Positions 11,118 to 21,891 of a stretch of DNA of 64,000 nt are shown here, one piece after another (the first letter of the stretch is position 1; every line of letters starts with the position of its first letter). The position numbers were made by a program, and so were the translations under genes. The notes beneath the pieces were generated by a model, which saw nothing but the letters and a program-made list of their open reading frames with translations, ran no database searches and was not told the origin of the DNA. This stretch comes from Sclerotiophoma versabilis (lineage: Eukaryota; Ascomycota; Dothideomycetes; Pleosporales; Didymellaceae), in NCBI GenBank assembly GCA_012274445.1, contig JAAROD010000015.1, positions 1,922,001 to 1,986,000 on the forward strand. The letters run 5' to 3'.

Positions 11118-13256
11118 ATGGGGTCATTTAGCTTTCCGGTCGAGTTGTCGGATTTACAGACAAAGCTGAACCCGCTCTTTCAGTCCATCCTTGCGTCGCC
11201 AGCAGTGAAGAGTGCTAAGCCATCGAGCACCGCTGATAGCGTCGCTGTTTTCTTGTTCCTTCTTTCTGCTCTCGGTTACCTTACACATGGCCGAGTTTGG
11301 GATAAGCCGGATCCTCACCATAGAGTATGGTTCGAAAGGCCACAGTTAGCGGATGGTACATCAAGCGGCAGAGTTACTGCCACTCGGGATGTCGCGCAGA
11401 AGCTGGTTGAGGGTGACTACAACTGTGTCATCTTCTGGGGCTCTCAGTCTGGTACCTCAGAACGGTTCGCAGAGACACTAGGGCGTGAATGCATGTCACA
11501 CTTTGGTGTTAAAGCTCTTGTAGCAGACATCTCAGACTACGACGCGGACACCATCTCCAAAATCCAGTCGACACACTTCGCTATCTTCATTCTCAGCACA
11601 TATGGCGAAGGTGATCCCAGTGACAATACAGCTGGGCTGTGGGACTGGATAAAGCATGTCAAGGACAAGGAGACGAGGTTGGATAACCTGCGATACTTTG
11701 CGTTTGGTCTTGGAAACAGCAACTACAAATACTACAACCGTGTACTGGACGTTGTTGCCGACGCGCTCGACAACGCTGGAGCCAACGCTCTCATGCCCCG
11801 CCAAAAGGCAGACGATGCCAACGGCGGCACAGAAGAGGATTTCCAAGCATGGAAGGACGACATCTTTACTCTGTTTCGCCAACTTGGCTTCGAGCAGAAG
11901 ACAGTGGAATACAAAGCGACAATAGAGCTCACCTTTAGTGGCGAGACAAGCAGCGAGAACGATACGAACCCTACAACATCGCTGATCCATCAGCAAACCT
12001 CGACACAATCCGCCATCGTACCGTTGACCATCAAGAGCGCTCACGAGCTTTTTGCTACCGGAGACCGAAATTGCATACATATGGAGCTCGACCTCGGAAA
12101 TCACGATATCGTATACAAGACTGGAGATCACATTGGTATTTGGCCATGCAATCCGGAGGAGGAGATTGAGAGGCTCTTAAACGTACTCGGAGCGCAAGGG
12201 AGAAGGCACGAGGTCTTCAGTGTCAAGAGCGACAACGACTCGGTCAAGCCAAAGATCCCGTCACCAACTACTCTTGAGGCCGCTTTCCGCCATCACCTCG
12301 AGATCTGTGCTCCGGTTGCACGCAAGACTGTACAGGAGATTGCTCAGTTCGCACCAACACCCGAAGCAAAGGCAATACTTCTTGAGATTGGTCAGAACCG
12401 TGAGCGTTATGAGCAGTTGACCTCGACTACGCACATCACACTTGCTCGCCTCTTGCAGCTCGCTAGTCCCGTTGAGCTGTGGACATCACTGCCTCTGGCG
12501 TTCGTGATCGAGAATCTGCTGTCACTGCAGCCACGTTACTACTCCATATCTTCCAGCTCCGTTATTGCTCCTCGTCGTATTGCTGTCACTGCTCTGGTTG
12601 TTAACAAGACCATTGGTGACAAATCGACATCAACAATCCACGGCCTAACCTCGAACTATCTCCTGTCTACATCCAATGTTGCATCCAACGCCACTGTACC
12701 CACACCGTCGTACCATCGAATGAGTGAGGGTCAGGGACTGCAAGGATCTAAGGTTCTGGCCCATGTGCGCAAATCAAAGTTCAAGCTGCCGATCACGTCC
12801 TCAACACCACTCGTCCTTATTAGCGCAGGCACAGGCTTTGCTCCTTTCCGCGCCTTCCTGCAAGAACGCGCCAAGCTTCACGCGATTGGCAAGCCCGTTG
12901 GTAAAATCCTGCTCTTCTTCGGTTGCCGTAACAAAGACGACTTCATCTACCAAGACGAGCTATGCAAAATCCAAAGTGAGTTGGGAGACAAACTTAAGAT
13001 TGTCACTGCGTTCTCAAGAGATGGGCCAAAGACCTACGTGCAAGACCGCGTTGGTGAATACGCTGCCGAAGTCCTCGAGCTCCTCGAAGCTGGTGCAAAC
13101 ATGTACATCTGCGGCAAGGCCAGCATGGCGCGCGAGGTCGACATGAAGATGGAAGACGCAGTAAGCAAGGCAAAGAGCCTTGGTGAGACTGAGGTGAAAG
13201 CATGGGCCGATAGCTTGAAGAAGAGAGGAAAGTGGAAGGCTGACGTTTGGGGTTGA
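11118..13256 (+). CDS. NADPH-cytochrome P450 reductase, probably a second, cluster-linked paralogue
   Basis: One uninterrupted frame of 712 residues starts at an ATG in good context (CACCATGG). A membrane anchor (VAVFLFLLSALGYL) is followed by a flavodoxin FMN domain (FWGSQSGTSERFAE, STYGEGDPSDN, FGLGNSNYKYYN). Next come the FAD-binding domain (RYYSISSS) and NADPH-binding motifs (SAGTGFAPFRAFLQER, FFGCRNKDDFIY, YICGKASMAREV). It ends DVWG, close to the aromatic C terminus that stacks on FAD in this family. It transfers electrons from NADPH to ER P450s. Lack of introns, an unusual N terminus and pairing with a P450 suggest a dedicated paralogue rather than the housekeeping enzyme (inference). 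Confidence 0.95.
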   Translation: MGSFSFPVELSDLQTKLNPLFQSILASPAVKSAKPSSTADSVAVFLFLLSALGYLTHGRVWDKPDPHHRVWFERPQLADGTSSGRVTATRDVAQKLVEGDYNCVIFWGSQSGTSERFAETLGRECMSHFGVKALVADISDYDADTISKIQSTHFAIFILSTYGEGDPSDNTAGLWDWIKHVKDKETRLDNLRYFAFGLGNSNYKYYNRVLDVVADALDNAGANALMPRQKADDANGGTEEDFQAWKDDIFTLFRQLGFEQKTVEYKATIELTFSGETSSENDTNPTTSLIHQQTSTQSAIVPLTIKSAHELFATGDRNCIHMELDLGNHDIVYKTGDHIGIWPCNPEEEIERLLNVLGAQGRRHEVFSVKSDNDSVKPKIPSPTTLEAAFRHHLEICAPVARKTVQEIAQFAPTPEAKAILLEIGQNRERYEQLTSTTHITLARLLQLASPVELWTSLPLAFVIENLLSLQPRYYSISSSSVIAPRRIAVTALVVNKTIGDKSTSTIHGLTSNYLLSTSNVASNATVPTPSYHRMSEGQGLQGSKVLAHVRKSKFKLPITSSTPLVLISAGTGFAPFRAFLQERAKLHAIGKPVGKILLFFGCRNKDDFIYQDELCKIQSELGDKLKIVTAFSRDGPKTYVQDRVGEYAAEVLELLEAGANMYICGKASMAREVDMKMEDAVSKAKSLGETEVKAWADSLKKRGKWKADVWG

Positions 13257-14392
13257 TTGCTTATCGTGTCAGGACATATAGACTCCAATGAACTTGTTTC
13301 TACTTCAGCATCGTCATCTTCGCGCATATTGAGGCTCGTGACCCAATGCACTTGTGCACAGCAACGTATCATGCTATGAGGTGGGGTGACAGCTATTGCA
13401 GCGTACTGATGGAATCCTGTAGATGCTACTTATTTTGGCCTAGATCTCGGTCTAATCCCACGCAGTCACTGACTCGACATGGATATTCAGGATTGAGGCT
13501 CTCGATGATATCTACGTCACAGGAATCCACCATTCAGCCGCACCGTGCGCCCATGCTCGGAATAACACATCGGGTTACACCGGCTTCACGATGTTGTCCT
13601 GGTGTGGGTCTTATACCTGGTGCTGGGAGTTGGGGTTTGGGTCATGTGCCGAACCGTGACCCCCCACTGACGTCATGCCTGAGCGGTTTGGCACTGCCGG
13701 TAACCATGCTGCATCGAAACGTTGGGTTCAAACAAGTAAACCCGCGGACGTAAGGGGAGACTTGCCTCGTTGGCAAACGTAGTTGCCAATGCCGTACGCC
13801 CTGACATTCATCATCGTTCCGCGCTCTTGCACATCGCCCGGTCCAATCACACGTCGCCCGTTTTCCGTCTCGGCCAATCCAAGCCCGCTCCAGCCAATGC
13901 AGCGCCGCGCGATTACACGCAGCATGTGAAGCCTGAGGCTCTCGGCTCGTTGCGCGGCAGTGGCAATCCGAACCAATGCAGCTCCTCAACAGCGAATGCC
14001 TCACGTCGGGGCTAGACCCACACCCGCGTCACAGCCCCAGGATTCGCTTGCCTGAACCGCATCGGACCGATGATGTGCGGAGAATTGAGTCTGGGGAAGT
14101 CGTCGGCGCTGGCATGCGAGTCAGCATGCCACAGACCATCCGGAATTGCGTATGGGGCCTAACGTAGCAACTCCTGAAATGTCATAGCATGGGACGGGGT
14201 GGTGAAGTCGTTCCGCGGGTGGCCCCGATAGGCGGTACAAGCTTGGAACTGAAGAAAGCATAAGTACGACAGTGATCTCCACATTGAAGTTGGTTCATCA
14301 CCGGGTCTCGCTGAACTGGACAACGACAGCACTTCAACACTCCTCCTCAACACGGAGTCCCCCACCAACGATCACCTCGCCACTTCGTTAAA
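13257..14392. other. Intergenic stretch upstream of the transporter
   Basis: No gene seen. It should include the 3' UTR of the reductase and the transporter promoter. Long GC-rich open frames on both strands here have no domain content. Confidence 0.5.
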
Positions 14393-16077
14393 ATGGTTTC
14401 TGATACCAACTCCCTCGACGATAAGAAGGACCTCAAGTTTGAGAGTTCCACCGCAGACAGGATCGAGGATGTCTCAGAGTCAGAACACGCCCAGCGTCTT
14501 GCTGAGCTCTCGAGTATAGAGGCCACAGCGGCATCAAAGGCTGCTTGGTTGATTTCCATCACTGTCTCATTGGGAGGATTGCTTTTCGGTATGACTTGAA
14601 TATCATTTCACCTCTTATCATACTGACAACATTAGGTTATGATACTGGATACATCTCCTCCGTTCTTGTCACTATTGGCAGTTCTCTCGGCCATGAACTC
14701 ACCTCCTCCGAGCAGGAGCTTGTCACTTCGCTCACATCAGGTGGCGCCCTTGTCGGTGCTGTCGTCGCTGGTATGATTGCCGACAAACACGGTCGCAAGC
14801 TACCCATCTGGCTAGCCTGCATTGTCTTCGTCATTGGGACTGTCCTGCAGACCGCCTCGTACCACCTTCCTCAGTTTGCCGTCGGCCGCTTTGTCGTTGG
14901 TCTTGGTGTCGGCAGCGCAGCCATGATTGTTCCTCTCTACATCTCCGAGCTTGCCCCTGCGAAGTACCGTGGCCGGATGATTGCTTTCAACAACATGTCG
15001 GTAACATTCGGCCAGTTCCTGGCTTCTGGTATTGGTGCTGGATTCGCTCAAGTCGGCGGTGAGGGCTCCCAGGCATGGAGGGCAACAGTCGGCATTGGTG
15101 CTGTACCCGCCATCCTCCTTGCTTGTCTCCTCTTCATGTGTCCGGAATCTCCTCGTCAGCTTGTTGCGCACGGAAAAGTCGACGAGGCGAGCGTTGTTCT
15201 CACCCGCATCTACCCAACCTCCACCGAGGAGCAGCGCCGCGCAAAAATTCTCTCAATCGAACAGAGCATTGCAGAGGCTACTCAGACAATGGTCGATGAC
15301 TCCGTCTTCAAGACGCTGGCCAGTATCTTTACCAACGCCGCCACCTTCCGCGCTGTCTTTACCGCTTGCACCATCATGGCCATATCCCAGCTCAGCGGTT
15401 TCAACACACTCATGTACTACAGCGCTACTCTCTTCAAGATTGTCGGATTCAACAACGCCACCGCTGTCGCCATCACAGTCTCAGCCACCAACTTTATCTT
15501 CTCGTTTATTAACTTGGTCATCGTCGACAGGTTCGGTCGCCGCAAGATCCTCCTCGTTACCATTCTCGGCATGTGCATCTGCTTAGTTATCGCTGCTATC
15601 GCATTCTCATACATCCCCATCGATCTCCACACCCTCGAAGTCGAAAGCAACAACATCGGATGGCCTGGAATCCTCCTCATCGCCGTCATCATCATATTCG
15701 TTGGTTTCTACAGCTCCGGAGTTGCCACCGTCGCCTGGATCGGCACTGAGCTCATTCCCATGGAGGTTCGCGCTGTTGGCACTATGCTCAACACCGTGAC
15801 ATGCTGGTCTACCAACATCATTATCGCATCCACTTTCCTCACCATGATGAAGGGAATTACCCCGTCCGGTGCCTTCGGTTTCTATGCCGGCATCTGCTTT
15901 GTCGGCTGGCTTTTTGTCATCTTCTGTTTCCCCGAAGTCAAAGGCATGCCCCTCGAGAACATCCGCCAGGTCTTTGAGAAAGGTTTTGGCGTCCGCTATG
16001 CGCGCAGGTGGCAGAAGGAGAACAAGCAGTTTGCAAAGATCAATGCTGCAAATCAGGGCCCTGCTATGGGTCACTAG
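14393..16077 (+). CDS. MFS sugar porter, myo-inositol transporter-like (ITR type)
   Basis: Two exons (14393-14588 and 14636-16077) flank a 47-nt intron and give 545 residues. The intron interrupts the first membrane helix at GGLLFG-YDTGYISS. Sugar-porter signatures are in order: DKHGRK in loop 2-3, PLYISELAPAKYRGRM after helix 4, PESPRQL after helix 6, DRFGRRK in loop 8-9 and PEVKGMPLENI after helix 12. GYDTGYISSVLVTIG and the GAGF segment in helix 5 match the fungal ITR inositol transporters more closely than hexose carriers. It is predicted to be a plasma-membrane proton symporter. Inositol as substrate is inference, supported weakly by an inositol-dehydrogenase-like gene in the same region. 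Confidence 0.9.
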
Positions 16078-17164
16078 ATGTTCGAGTATGTTTAGAGATT
16101 AGCGGTGGTTTGAAGGGCACATGCTGAGCATGGTAGCATTGTATATATTTGTTTCCATGCATTATATATTGCATATGGTCCATTAGCGGAGGATCTTTTA
16201 TGACTTTTATGATAAGATACCAGAATTCCAATATTCACATAACAACTTCACCCTCCAAGCGTTATATCTTGTGAAAACACATAGCTCCGTGTATCTGGCA
16301 ACAGGGGCGTAGGAAGGCCGGCAACATGTTTGCACTTCTCTAGATGACAAGAACAGACCCTTTGAAGCGAATTATGTATTCCATGCCTGCATGATGCTTT
16401 TTGACACTGCGACATTGAGCACGATTAACCAAAGTATCAAGGTGCAGGAGGATGCTTAGATCCACTAAAATTCGAATACACTTCGTACCACAACGTTGAG
16501 TTACTCTTGTCGACTGGTCTACTAGGAATCTCCTGTTGTCGGAGCCATTGTCCCAACAACAATGCCATGTGCCCCAACGCCACGAAAGCCATCAGGCCTG
16601 AACGGACCAACTCTAACGCCCAAGAACCACCGTCTATGCCAAGTCATGTAAGACCAGTCTGAATAAAATAACGCAAAAAGTTCAAACGCCGATAAATGCG
16701 ATCGTCGCCCCAGAGTGGTATAAAACGCCAAGAAAATGCAGTATCAAACGCCGAAAGCAGTGTTGGGGCCCTTACTTCCGCGTGCGAGGCCGACCAGACC
16801 CATCCGTACCCCTTTCAGACCCGCTGAAGCCAGATTGATGATGATTCGGATTGACTCGGATGCATGGAGGAGGACGCCTTTGTCGTCGTCCTTGGTCACG
16901 ACCGTGAGGTTCCACTTATGTATAGGCCTGCACCTGCCACATCTACATGGGCTGGACGGCCGCACATAGTCATTTTCTCCTTCCTTGACTATTAAGCGCA
17001 GTGGAGACAGACTAATCTCCACCTGCTGCAAAGCGAGGATTGTTCTGCAGACCCGCATAGACAACTCATTCACTCCCCGATGGGTGCTGCAGAGTGAGGG
17101 ACAATCTATCCACCTTTAGACATGATAACCCCATCTCCTAATCCCGCACGCCTTGCTAGGCAGA
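16078..17164. other. Intergenic stretch between two convergent genes
   Basis: No gene recognised. It lies between the 3' ends of the transporter and of a minus-strand hypothetical gene, and holds AT-rich sequence near 16140-16260 compatible with 3' UTR signals. Confidence 0.5.
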
Positions 17165-18883
17165 CTAGATGATGAGCCCACCTTGGAAAGGATATACATC
17201 CCCCGTAAGCGCGCCGAAGCAATGCCCGGGGTGGTGCCGCAGCCGAGCAGTGTGCTCTTGCTCTGCATCCTCTACATGTCGAGAAATATCTTCATTTGAG
17301 GTTAGCGGTGTTTGTACCTCCCTGAACTTGGCATGTTGCGTAGCATGTGAGTCCCAGACTTGCTGCTCTGTAGCATCTTCCATTACCCTGTCCCGTCGTG
17401 CACTAGTGCTGTTGGCTTTTGCAAACGGCATGTGTTCAGCGGTGGGATTCTTCGCATACCACTTCGCCCAGACCGTTCCATCGCGGTCGAGCAGCTGAGC
17501 ATCGGAGTTCTGCCGGCGTACCGGTAAGATCGGACTGGTCAGTGATGCTGCTGATGGAAAGCCTAGCTGCACCACGGCGGGCTGGAAGACGTCTGATGCT
17601 ACAAAGTGAGTGCCTGTGTACCGGTGCTCTTCTGCAGCCTCTATGAACGGCGCGTTTAGATGCTCATTGATGGGACGGTATGGCCGGCGAAGAACAATGA
17701 TCGGAGGGGAGAGGGGTAGGTTCTTCCGTGGGGTGGGCCCGCGAGGCGTGGTACCGCCGAAGTGTATTGTAGCTTGTCGAGGTGGTGGGAGCGGTCGAAG
17801 TGTGTTGGGAGAAATCTGAGGCACGATCGGTTGATCCTGCTTAGAGTGTAGTTGCGGCAGGCGTGGGCTGGAAGAAGGGACGGCCGTTCCATGTTGCTCT
17901 TGGAGTGGTGAAGGTGCGCTTGGTAGCTCTTCCTTAACAGCTTGACATCGACGGGAACCAGCAAAGAGAGTGACCACCCGTTGTAGGAAGTTTGATCGAT
18001 GCTTTTGGATTTTGAAAGGGTTTGTTGATGAGCGTGGTGCCGGCTTGATCTGTTCGATGAAACACTGTCGAGTCTCTGCCAAAGGAGAGAACTGAGCTCC
18101 ATCATCGTCCTCAATGATGTAGGTATTAGCAGCAGTAAGATCAATCAGTGGCGCCCGCAGTCCTGGTTCGGGGTCATTACTAGGTGCTACCAATATATCT
18201 GCTGTGGCTAAGAGCGATACTGGGGGGTCGCTGCTTTCGTTCTCATTAACCACAGTGGAAGACTTTGCTAGCTTGGAACCGTCTTTAGTTATGTATACCT
18301 CTTCGCTCGCCTCATACAAGGCTGTAAATTCTTTTCTTTTGTTTACACCCTCGGCCGTAACAGCGCGTGGGTTTGCTGGTCCAACGACATTGTTGACTGC
18401 TCGATGTATGGCTGTGATTGCAAGGAATGATGCGGAAGGACCGTTATCTTCCCTCCCATTCCTGGGCCCAGTAGTGCAAGTATCTGCTGCCAGAAGGCGC
18501 TCAGGAACTACCCTGTATGGAAGCGCCAGCTCTGGAAGAGATGCCGGTGCATTATCGTCTTCTTCCTGCTGTCGCTCGATCTGCTGACATGTGGGTGACG
18601 GCGGTGATTTACCTGCTTCCCGCTGAGCTTCGCACGCGTTCACTGCTGCCAGTGATGAGTGGAGATTGCTTCGCAACACATCACCAAGCTCGTCAGTTGA
18701 TGGAACCCGCTTCTTCGTAAACAGTGGCTCACTGTCGATTACATTCTCGGCCAATGTGAAATTCCACGCGCCGTCGAACACAGTCCGCGTCGGCTTGCGT
18801 TGCACCTTTTCGCCACCGTCTTGCTTGACCCTCTTCGTAAGGCCTTGGAACCGGATGCGCGACTTGACCTTATGAAGTGGCAT
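17165..18883 (-). CDS. Hypothetical protein, basic and low-complexity, 572 residues
   Basis: A single-exon frame. I chose the ATG before PLHKVKSRIRF; the frame extends upstream to 19096, but that part looks like translated 5' UTR. The protein starts with a Lys/Arg-rich segment (KVKSRIRFQGLTKRVKQ), has a short motif VFDGAWNFTLAENV, then long Ser/Pro-rich, probably disordered stretches with basic patches, and ends GDVYPFQGGLII. There is no signal peptide, membrane helix or known domain. The coding-like length without stops argues it is real. Function unknown. Confidence 0.6.
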   Translation of the reverse strand: MPLHKVKSRIRFQGLTKRVKQDGGEKVQRKPTRTVFDGAWNFTLAENVIDSEPLFTKKRVPSTDELGDVLRSNLHSSLAAVNACEAQREAGKSPPSPTCQQIERQQEEDDNAPASLPELALPYRVVPERLLAADTCTTGPRNGREDNGPSASFLAITAIHRAVNNVVGPANPRAVTAEGVNKRKEFTALYEASEEVYITKDGSKLAKSSTVVNENESSDPPVSLLATADILVAPSNDPEPGLRAPLIDLTAANTYIIEDDDGAQFSPLAETRQCFIEQIKPAPRSSTNPFKIQKHRSNFLQRVVTLFAGSRRCQAVKEELPSAPSPLQEQHGTAVPSSSPRLPQLHSKQDQPIVPQISPNTLRPLPPPRQATIHFGGTTPRGPTPRKNLPLSPPIIVLRRPYRPINEHLNAPFIEAAEEHRYTGTHFVASDVFQPAVVQLGFPSAASLTSPILPVRRQNSDAQLLDRDGTVWAKWYAKNPTAEHMPFAKANSTSARRDRVMEDATEQQVWDSHATQHAKFREVQTPLTSNEDISRHVEDAEQEHTARLRHHPGHCFGALTGDVYPFQGGLII

Positions 18884-19548
18884 GTTGTAGCTCTCAGGAG
18901 ACTGCAGATTGAAGACGAAGGAACACAAGATGGCGAATAGAATCGTTGTGCAAGTGCTGGTCTGGCAAAATCGAGAATGGCAATGGACTATGGTAGTACA
19001 CGTCGTAAAGAAATGCGGTACTGCGCGGTTGCATGCGGGGGAGGGAATCATGGGCGCGTGTGTACGATTGGAGACAAGAGAGTTGGGGTGGTGCACATAT
19101 AGGGAAAGGGCACTGTGTTACAGGGCATGGGGGCAAGTGAAGGATGGATAAATTACCTCAGCTATCGTGACCAACTCCCGGAAGGCAAAGCAGTCAAGAG
19201 TTGTAGGTGAAGATGCGGTGAAAGTGTCGGACACTGTGAGAAAACCATGAAATGACAACAGCAAGGATGAGAAAAGTGCGGGAAAATGGGAACTAGGCGT
19301 TAGAAGGAACCCTTTACAACATGCGGCGACATGTCATGAGTTCACATGATACTCCGGGCATGCCCTGCTCGTATAAGACCTGACAGGTAGTGGGCCAAAC
19401 AAGTGCTAGACTAGTCTGGCAAATAGCAAAGGGCGATCACCTATGGCGAACGGGCAATGGGACTTTGTTCATTGATAATGCGGACGTGGTATCTTCATGA
19501 TATCGTCACTCGGGTGCATGAGTGTTCGACTGCTCCTGTTTATTGTCT
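18884..19548. other. Intergenic stretch between a minus-strand gene start and the LSM6 3' end
   Basis: Contains the promoter of the 572-residue hypothetical gene and the LSM6 3' UTR. No other gene seen. Confidence 0.5.
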
Positions 19549-19906
19549 TCATGCGTTGTCGGCGCAGATGTATGTGACTGCACATTGTCAGCTTCAAGGT
19601 AGCTTTACCGACCCTGTTTGCATACCGTTGTTGCCTCGTACAAACGCATCGCCCCAGTTGCGGGTGACACGGCCTTCTGCGACCTCCTTGCACCGCTCAA
19701 GAGCAATATTCATGTAGCCATCGACGGATTGAAGGTCACCTGGAGAGTGATTAGATCCATGCGTAGTCATATTTATGTGCTGAAATACCCTTGTAAACAA
19801 TGCCGGAGTTCAGCTTGACGGTAACAGGAGCACCGATGATCTCGCTCAAGAAGCCGCTGGGATCTCTCGAGTCACCATTGCTCTCTGGTGCTGGGCTTTG
19901 GGACAT
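19549..19906 (-). CDS. LSM6: U6 snRNA-associated Sm-like protein LSm6
   Basis: Three short exons (19906-19789, 19739-19626, 19577-19549) with introns of 49 and 48 nt give 86 residues. The Sm1 motif reads VTVKLNSGIVYKGDLQSVDGYMNIALE (split by intron 1 after the Lys codon). Sm2 reads AFVRGNNVTYICAD (split by intron 2). Length and the NWGDAFVRGNN context match LSm6. The protein is part of the LSm2-8 ring that binds the 3' uridine tail of U6 snRNA in the nucleus and of the LSm1-7 ring in mRNA decay. It is invisible as one open frame, so easily missed. A U6 gene lies 6 kb away. Confidence 0.95.
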
Positions 19907-20258
19907 TCTTGCTAAGTGTGACGGTTATGAGGAAGAGTTTTCTGTATAAAAGGTCAGATCCTCGTTCAAAGGCTTGAGGACTTGCTCACGGGCTAGGCGT
20001 TTATGAGGGTCGAGTGTATGAATTCAAACACTGATCTTTGGTTTATAGATGTCGTGACGATCGAGCTGTTGTCGGCATAAGAGGTGAGAGGCGCCGATGT
20101 GCACAGACCCCTCTTCTCCACAGCAGGCGCGACAAACGTGACTGCGCGTCAATTCGGTGCACGCACCCCCGCAGTACTCGACAAACATCCTAAACTCGAC
20201 CAACGCTTTACGCTTAGCTCGCATCGAACACACCACCACCTATCTTCATGTATTTGAG
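19907..20258. promoter_or_regulatory. Divergent promoter between LSM6 and a Rad60-like gene
   Basis: About 350 bp between the two opposing start codons; no gene within. It should carry both promoters. Confidence 0.5.
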
Positions 20259-21661
20259 ATGACGGACGCCACTACAGGCGCCCCTGTACCTAAGAAACGA
20301 TCCCTTTTCAAGCGTGCGGCCTGGCAAGATGCCACAAAGAAGGAGAACGAGGATATCTTCAGCCATTCCAACGAGTTCAAGGAGATAGTCGCAGAGGAGA
20401 ATAGGAGGAAAGAAGAAGAGAAAAGAAAGCAAGCTGAGGCGAAGAGGAAGGCTGAGGAAGGGCAAAAGCGCGAACAGACCGAGAAGCAGGACAAGAAAGG
20501 CAAGAGACGGAAAGTATCTGCTGACTATGATGAGCCGATTCTACTCCGCAGTGGCTCTGTAGACTCTGGGAGGATAAGTGGATCACAAAGCAAAGCGTAA
20601 GTAAGCCTATCTAGACGTGAGTGTAGCTAACAGACTTGCGACGAAGCAGGACACCCCCCTCTCCCACTGCACCTGCACTACCACCGAACTCTCTCGCAGC
20701 ACGCTACGATACTGTCGCAAGATCGACCCGATCTCAGGCCTCGAAATCAGAGCCCGTTATTGTCGATCTGGGTAGCTCAGACGATGATGACGATGATGTT
20801 GGATACGAATCGAAGTCTTTAGGCGACGCATGGGACGATACAGATTGTGGCACCGACACAAAGCATGACACAGCTTTGCGCCCATCGAATAGCATATTAC
20901 TCGACGACAATGATCTGGAAGAGGTCCAAGACCCAGAAATTGCAGCTATAGAGGCAAGAGCAAGAGCAAGAGCGGCGGCCAAGAAAGCGGCGGCGGCCAA
21001 CGGTAGCAAAGCACCTATTGCACAGCTGTTGATTGACTCAGAGTTGCCAAACACAAATCCCTTAATGGTCAAGGTGCGCATAGACACCACTGTCGAGAAG
21101 CCTCGCGAGGCCTGGTGCGCTAGACAGAATTTTTCGCCAGAAATGACGCGAAATGTCTTCTTCACATGGCGGGGAACACGACTATACGATAGTACCACAA
21201 TAAAGCGTTTGGGCATCAAGGTGAACGATTACGGCCATGTATCCCTCGAGGGCGACGACTCGATATATGATGACAACAACACCCCAAAAATTCACGTCGA
21301 GGCCTGGACAGAAGAGACACTCGCACAGCATAAGAGAGAGCTGGCTGCGCGTGCCGAAGCCAGACGAAAAGCAGCCGAGCCATCACCTGTGGTCGAGGAG
21401 CGCGAACCTACACCCGAGCCTATACCTGAAGTCAAGAGATACCGCTTATTTCTGAAAGCGAAAGGATTGGAAGACTTCAAGATACAGGTCAAGCCTGAAA
21501 CTACATTCGAGCAACTCGCGGACGCGTTTAGGACGTCTCGTAAGATTGCTAAGACGCAGCCGTTGACACTCATGTTCGACGGGGAGCGCTTGCCGCCAAT
21601 GGATACCATACAGGACACTGAGCTGGAGGATATGGATTCAATTGATGTGCTACTCAAGTGA
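20259..21661 (+). CDS. Rad60/Esc2/NIP45-type protein with SUMO-like domains
   Basis: Two exons (20259-20596 and 20650-21661) with a 53-nt intron give 449 residues. The N-terminal third is charged and probably coiled-coil (EENRRKEEEKRKQAEAKRK) and contains LFKRAAWQDA. A textbook SUMO-interacting motif follows (PVIVDLGSSDDDDDD, hydrophobic core plus acidic run). Then come two beta-grasp regions: one around LMVKVRIDT...VFFTWRGTRLYD and the C-terminal Rad60-SLD (RLFLKAKGLEDFKIQV...PLTLMFDGERL...DIDVLLK-like end). The family works with Smc5/6 and the SUMO pathway in genome stability in the nucleus. The match is by architecture and the C-terminal domain; the exact orthologue name is uncertain. Confidence 0.85.
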
Positions 21662-21891
21662 TCGAACAAGCACTTATGTTTTTGATAATGTTTAATGTGG
21701 GATCTGGACATTTGGTCTGGGACATTGCAAGCGCGGCGTTGGTGATTGATATCCCAGAGTACGACTTTCGAATTAATTACTTAGCAGCCGAATTGAGATA
21801 CTCTACATAATTCAGATTTGACAACAAGTGTGAATCATAACCAAGAACCATAAAATGCTGGTAATTCAACAAATGCATCTATTATAGTAGT

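Noticed and set aside
11532..12131. Minus-strand frame of 199 codons inside the reductase gene
   Set aside because: A shadow of the reductase coding frame; composition and lack of motifs show no independent gene.
13642..14004. Overlapping frames on both strands between reductase and transporter
   Set aside because: GC-rich chance frames with Arg/His-rich translations and no motifs.
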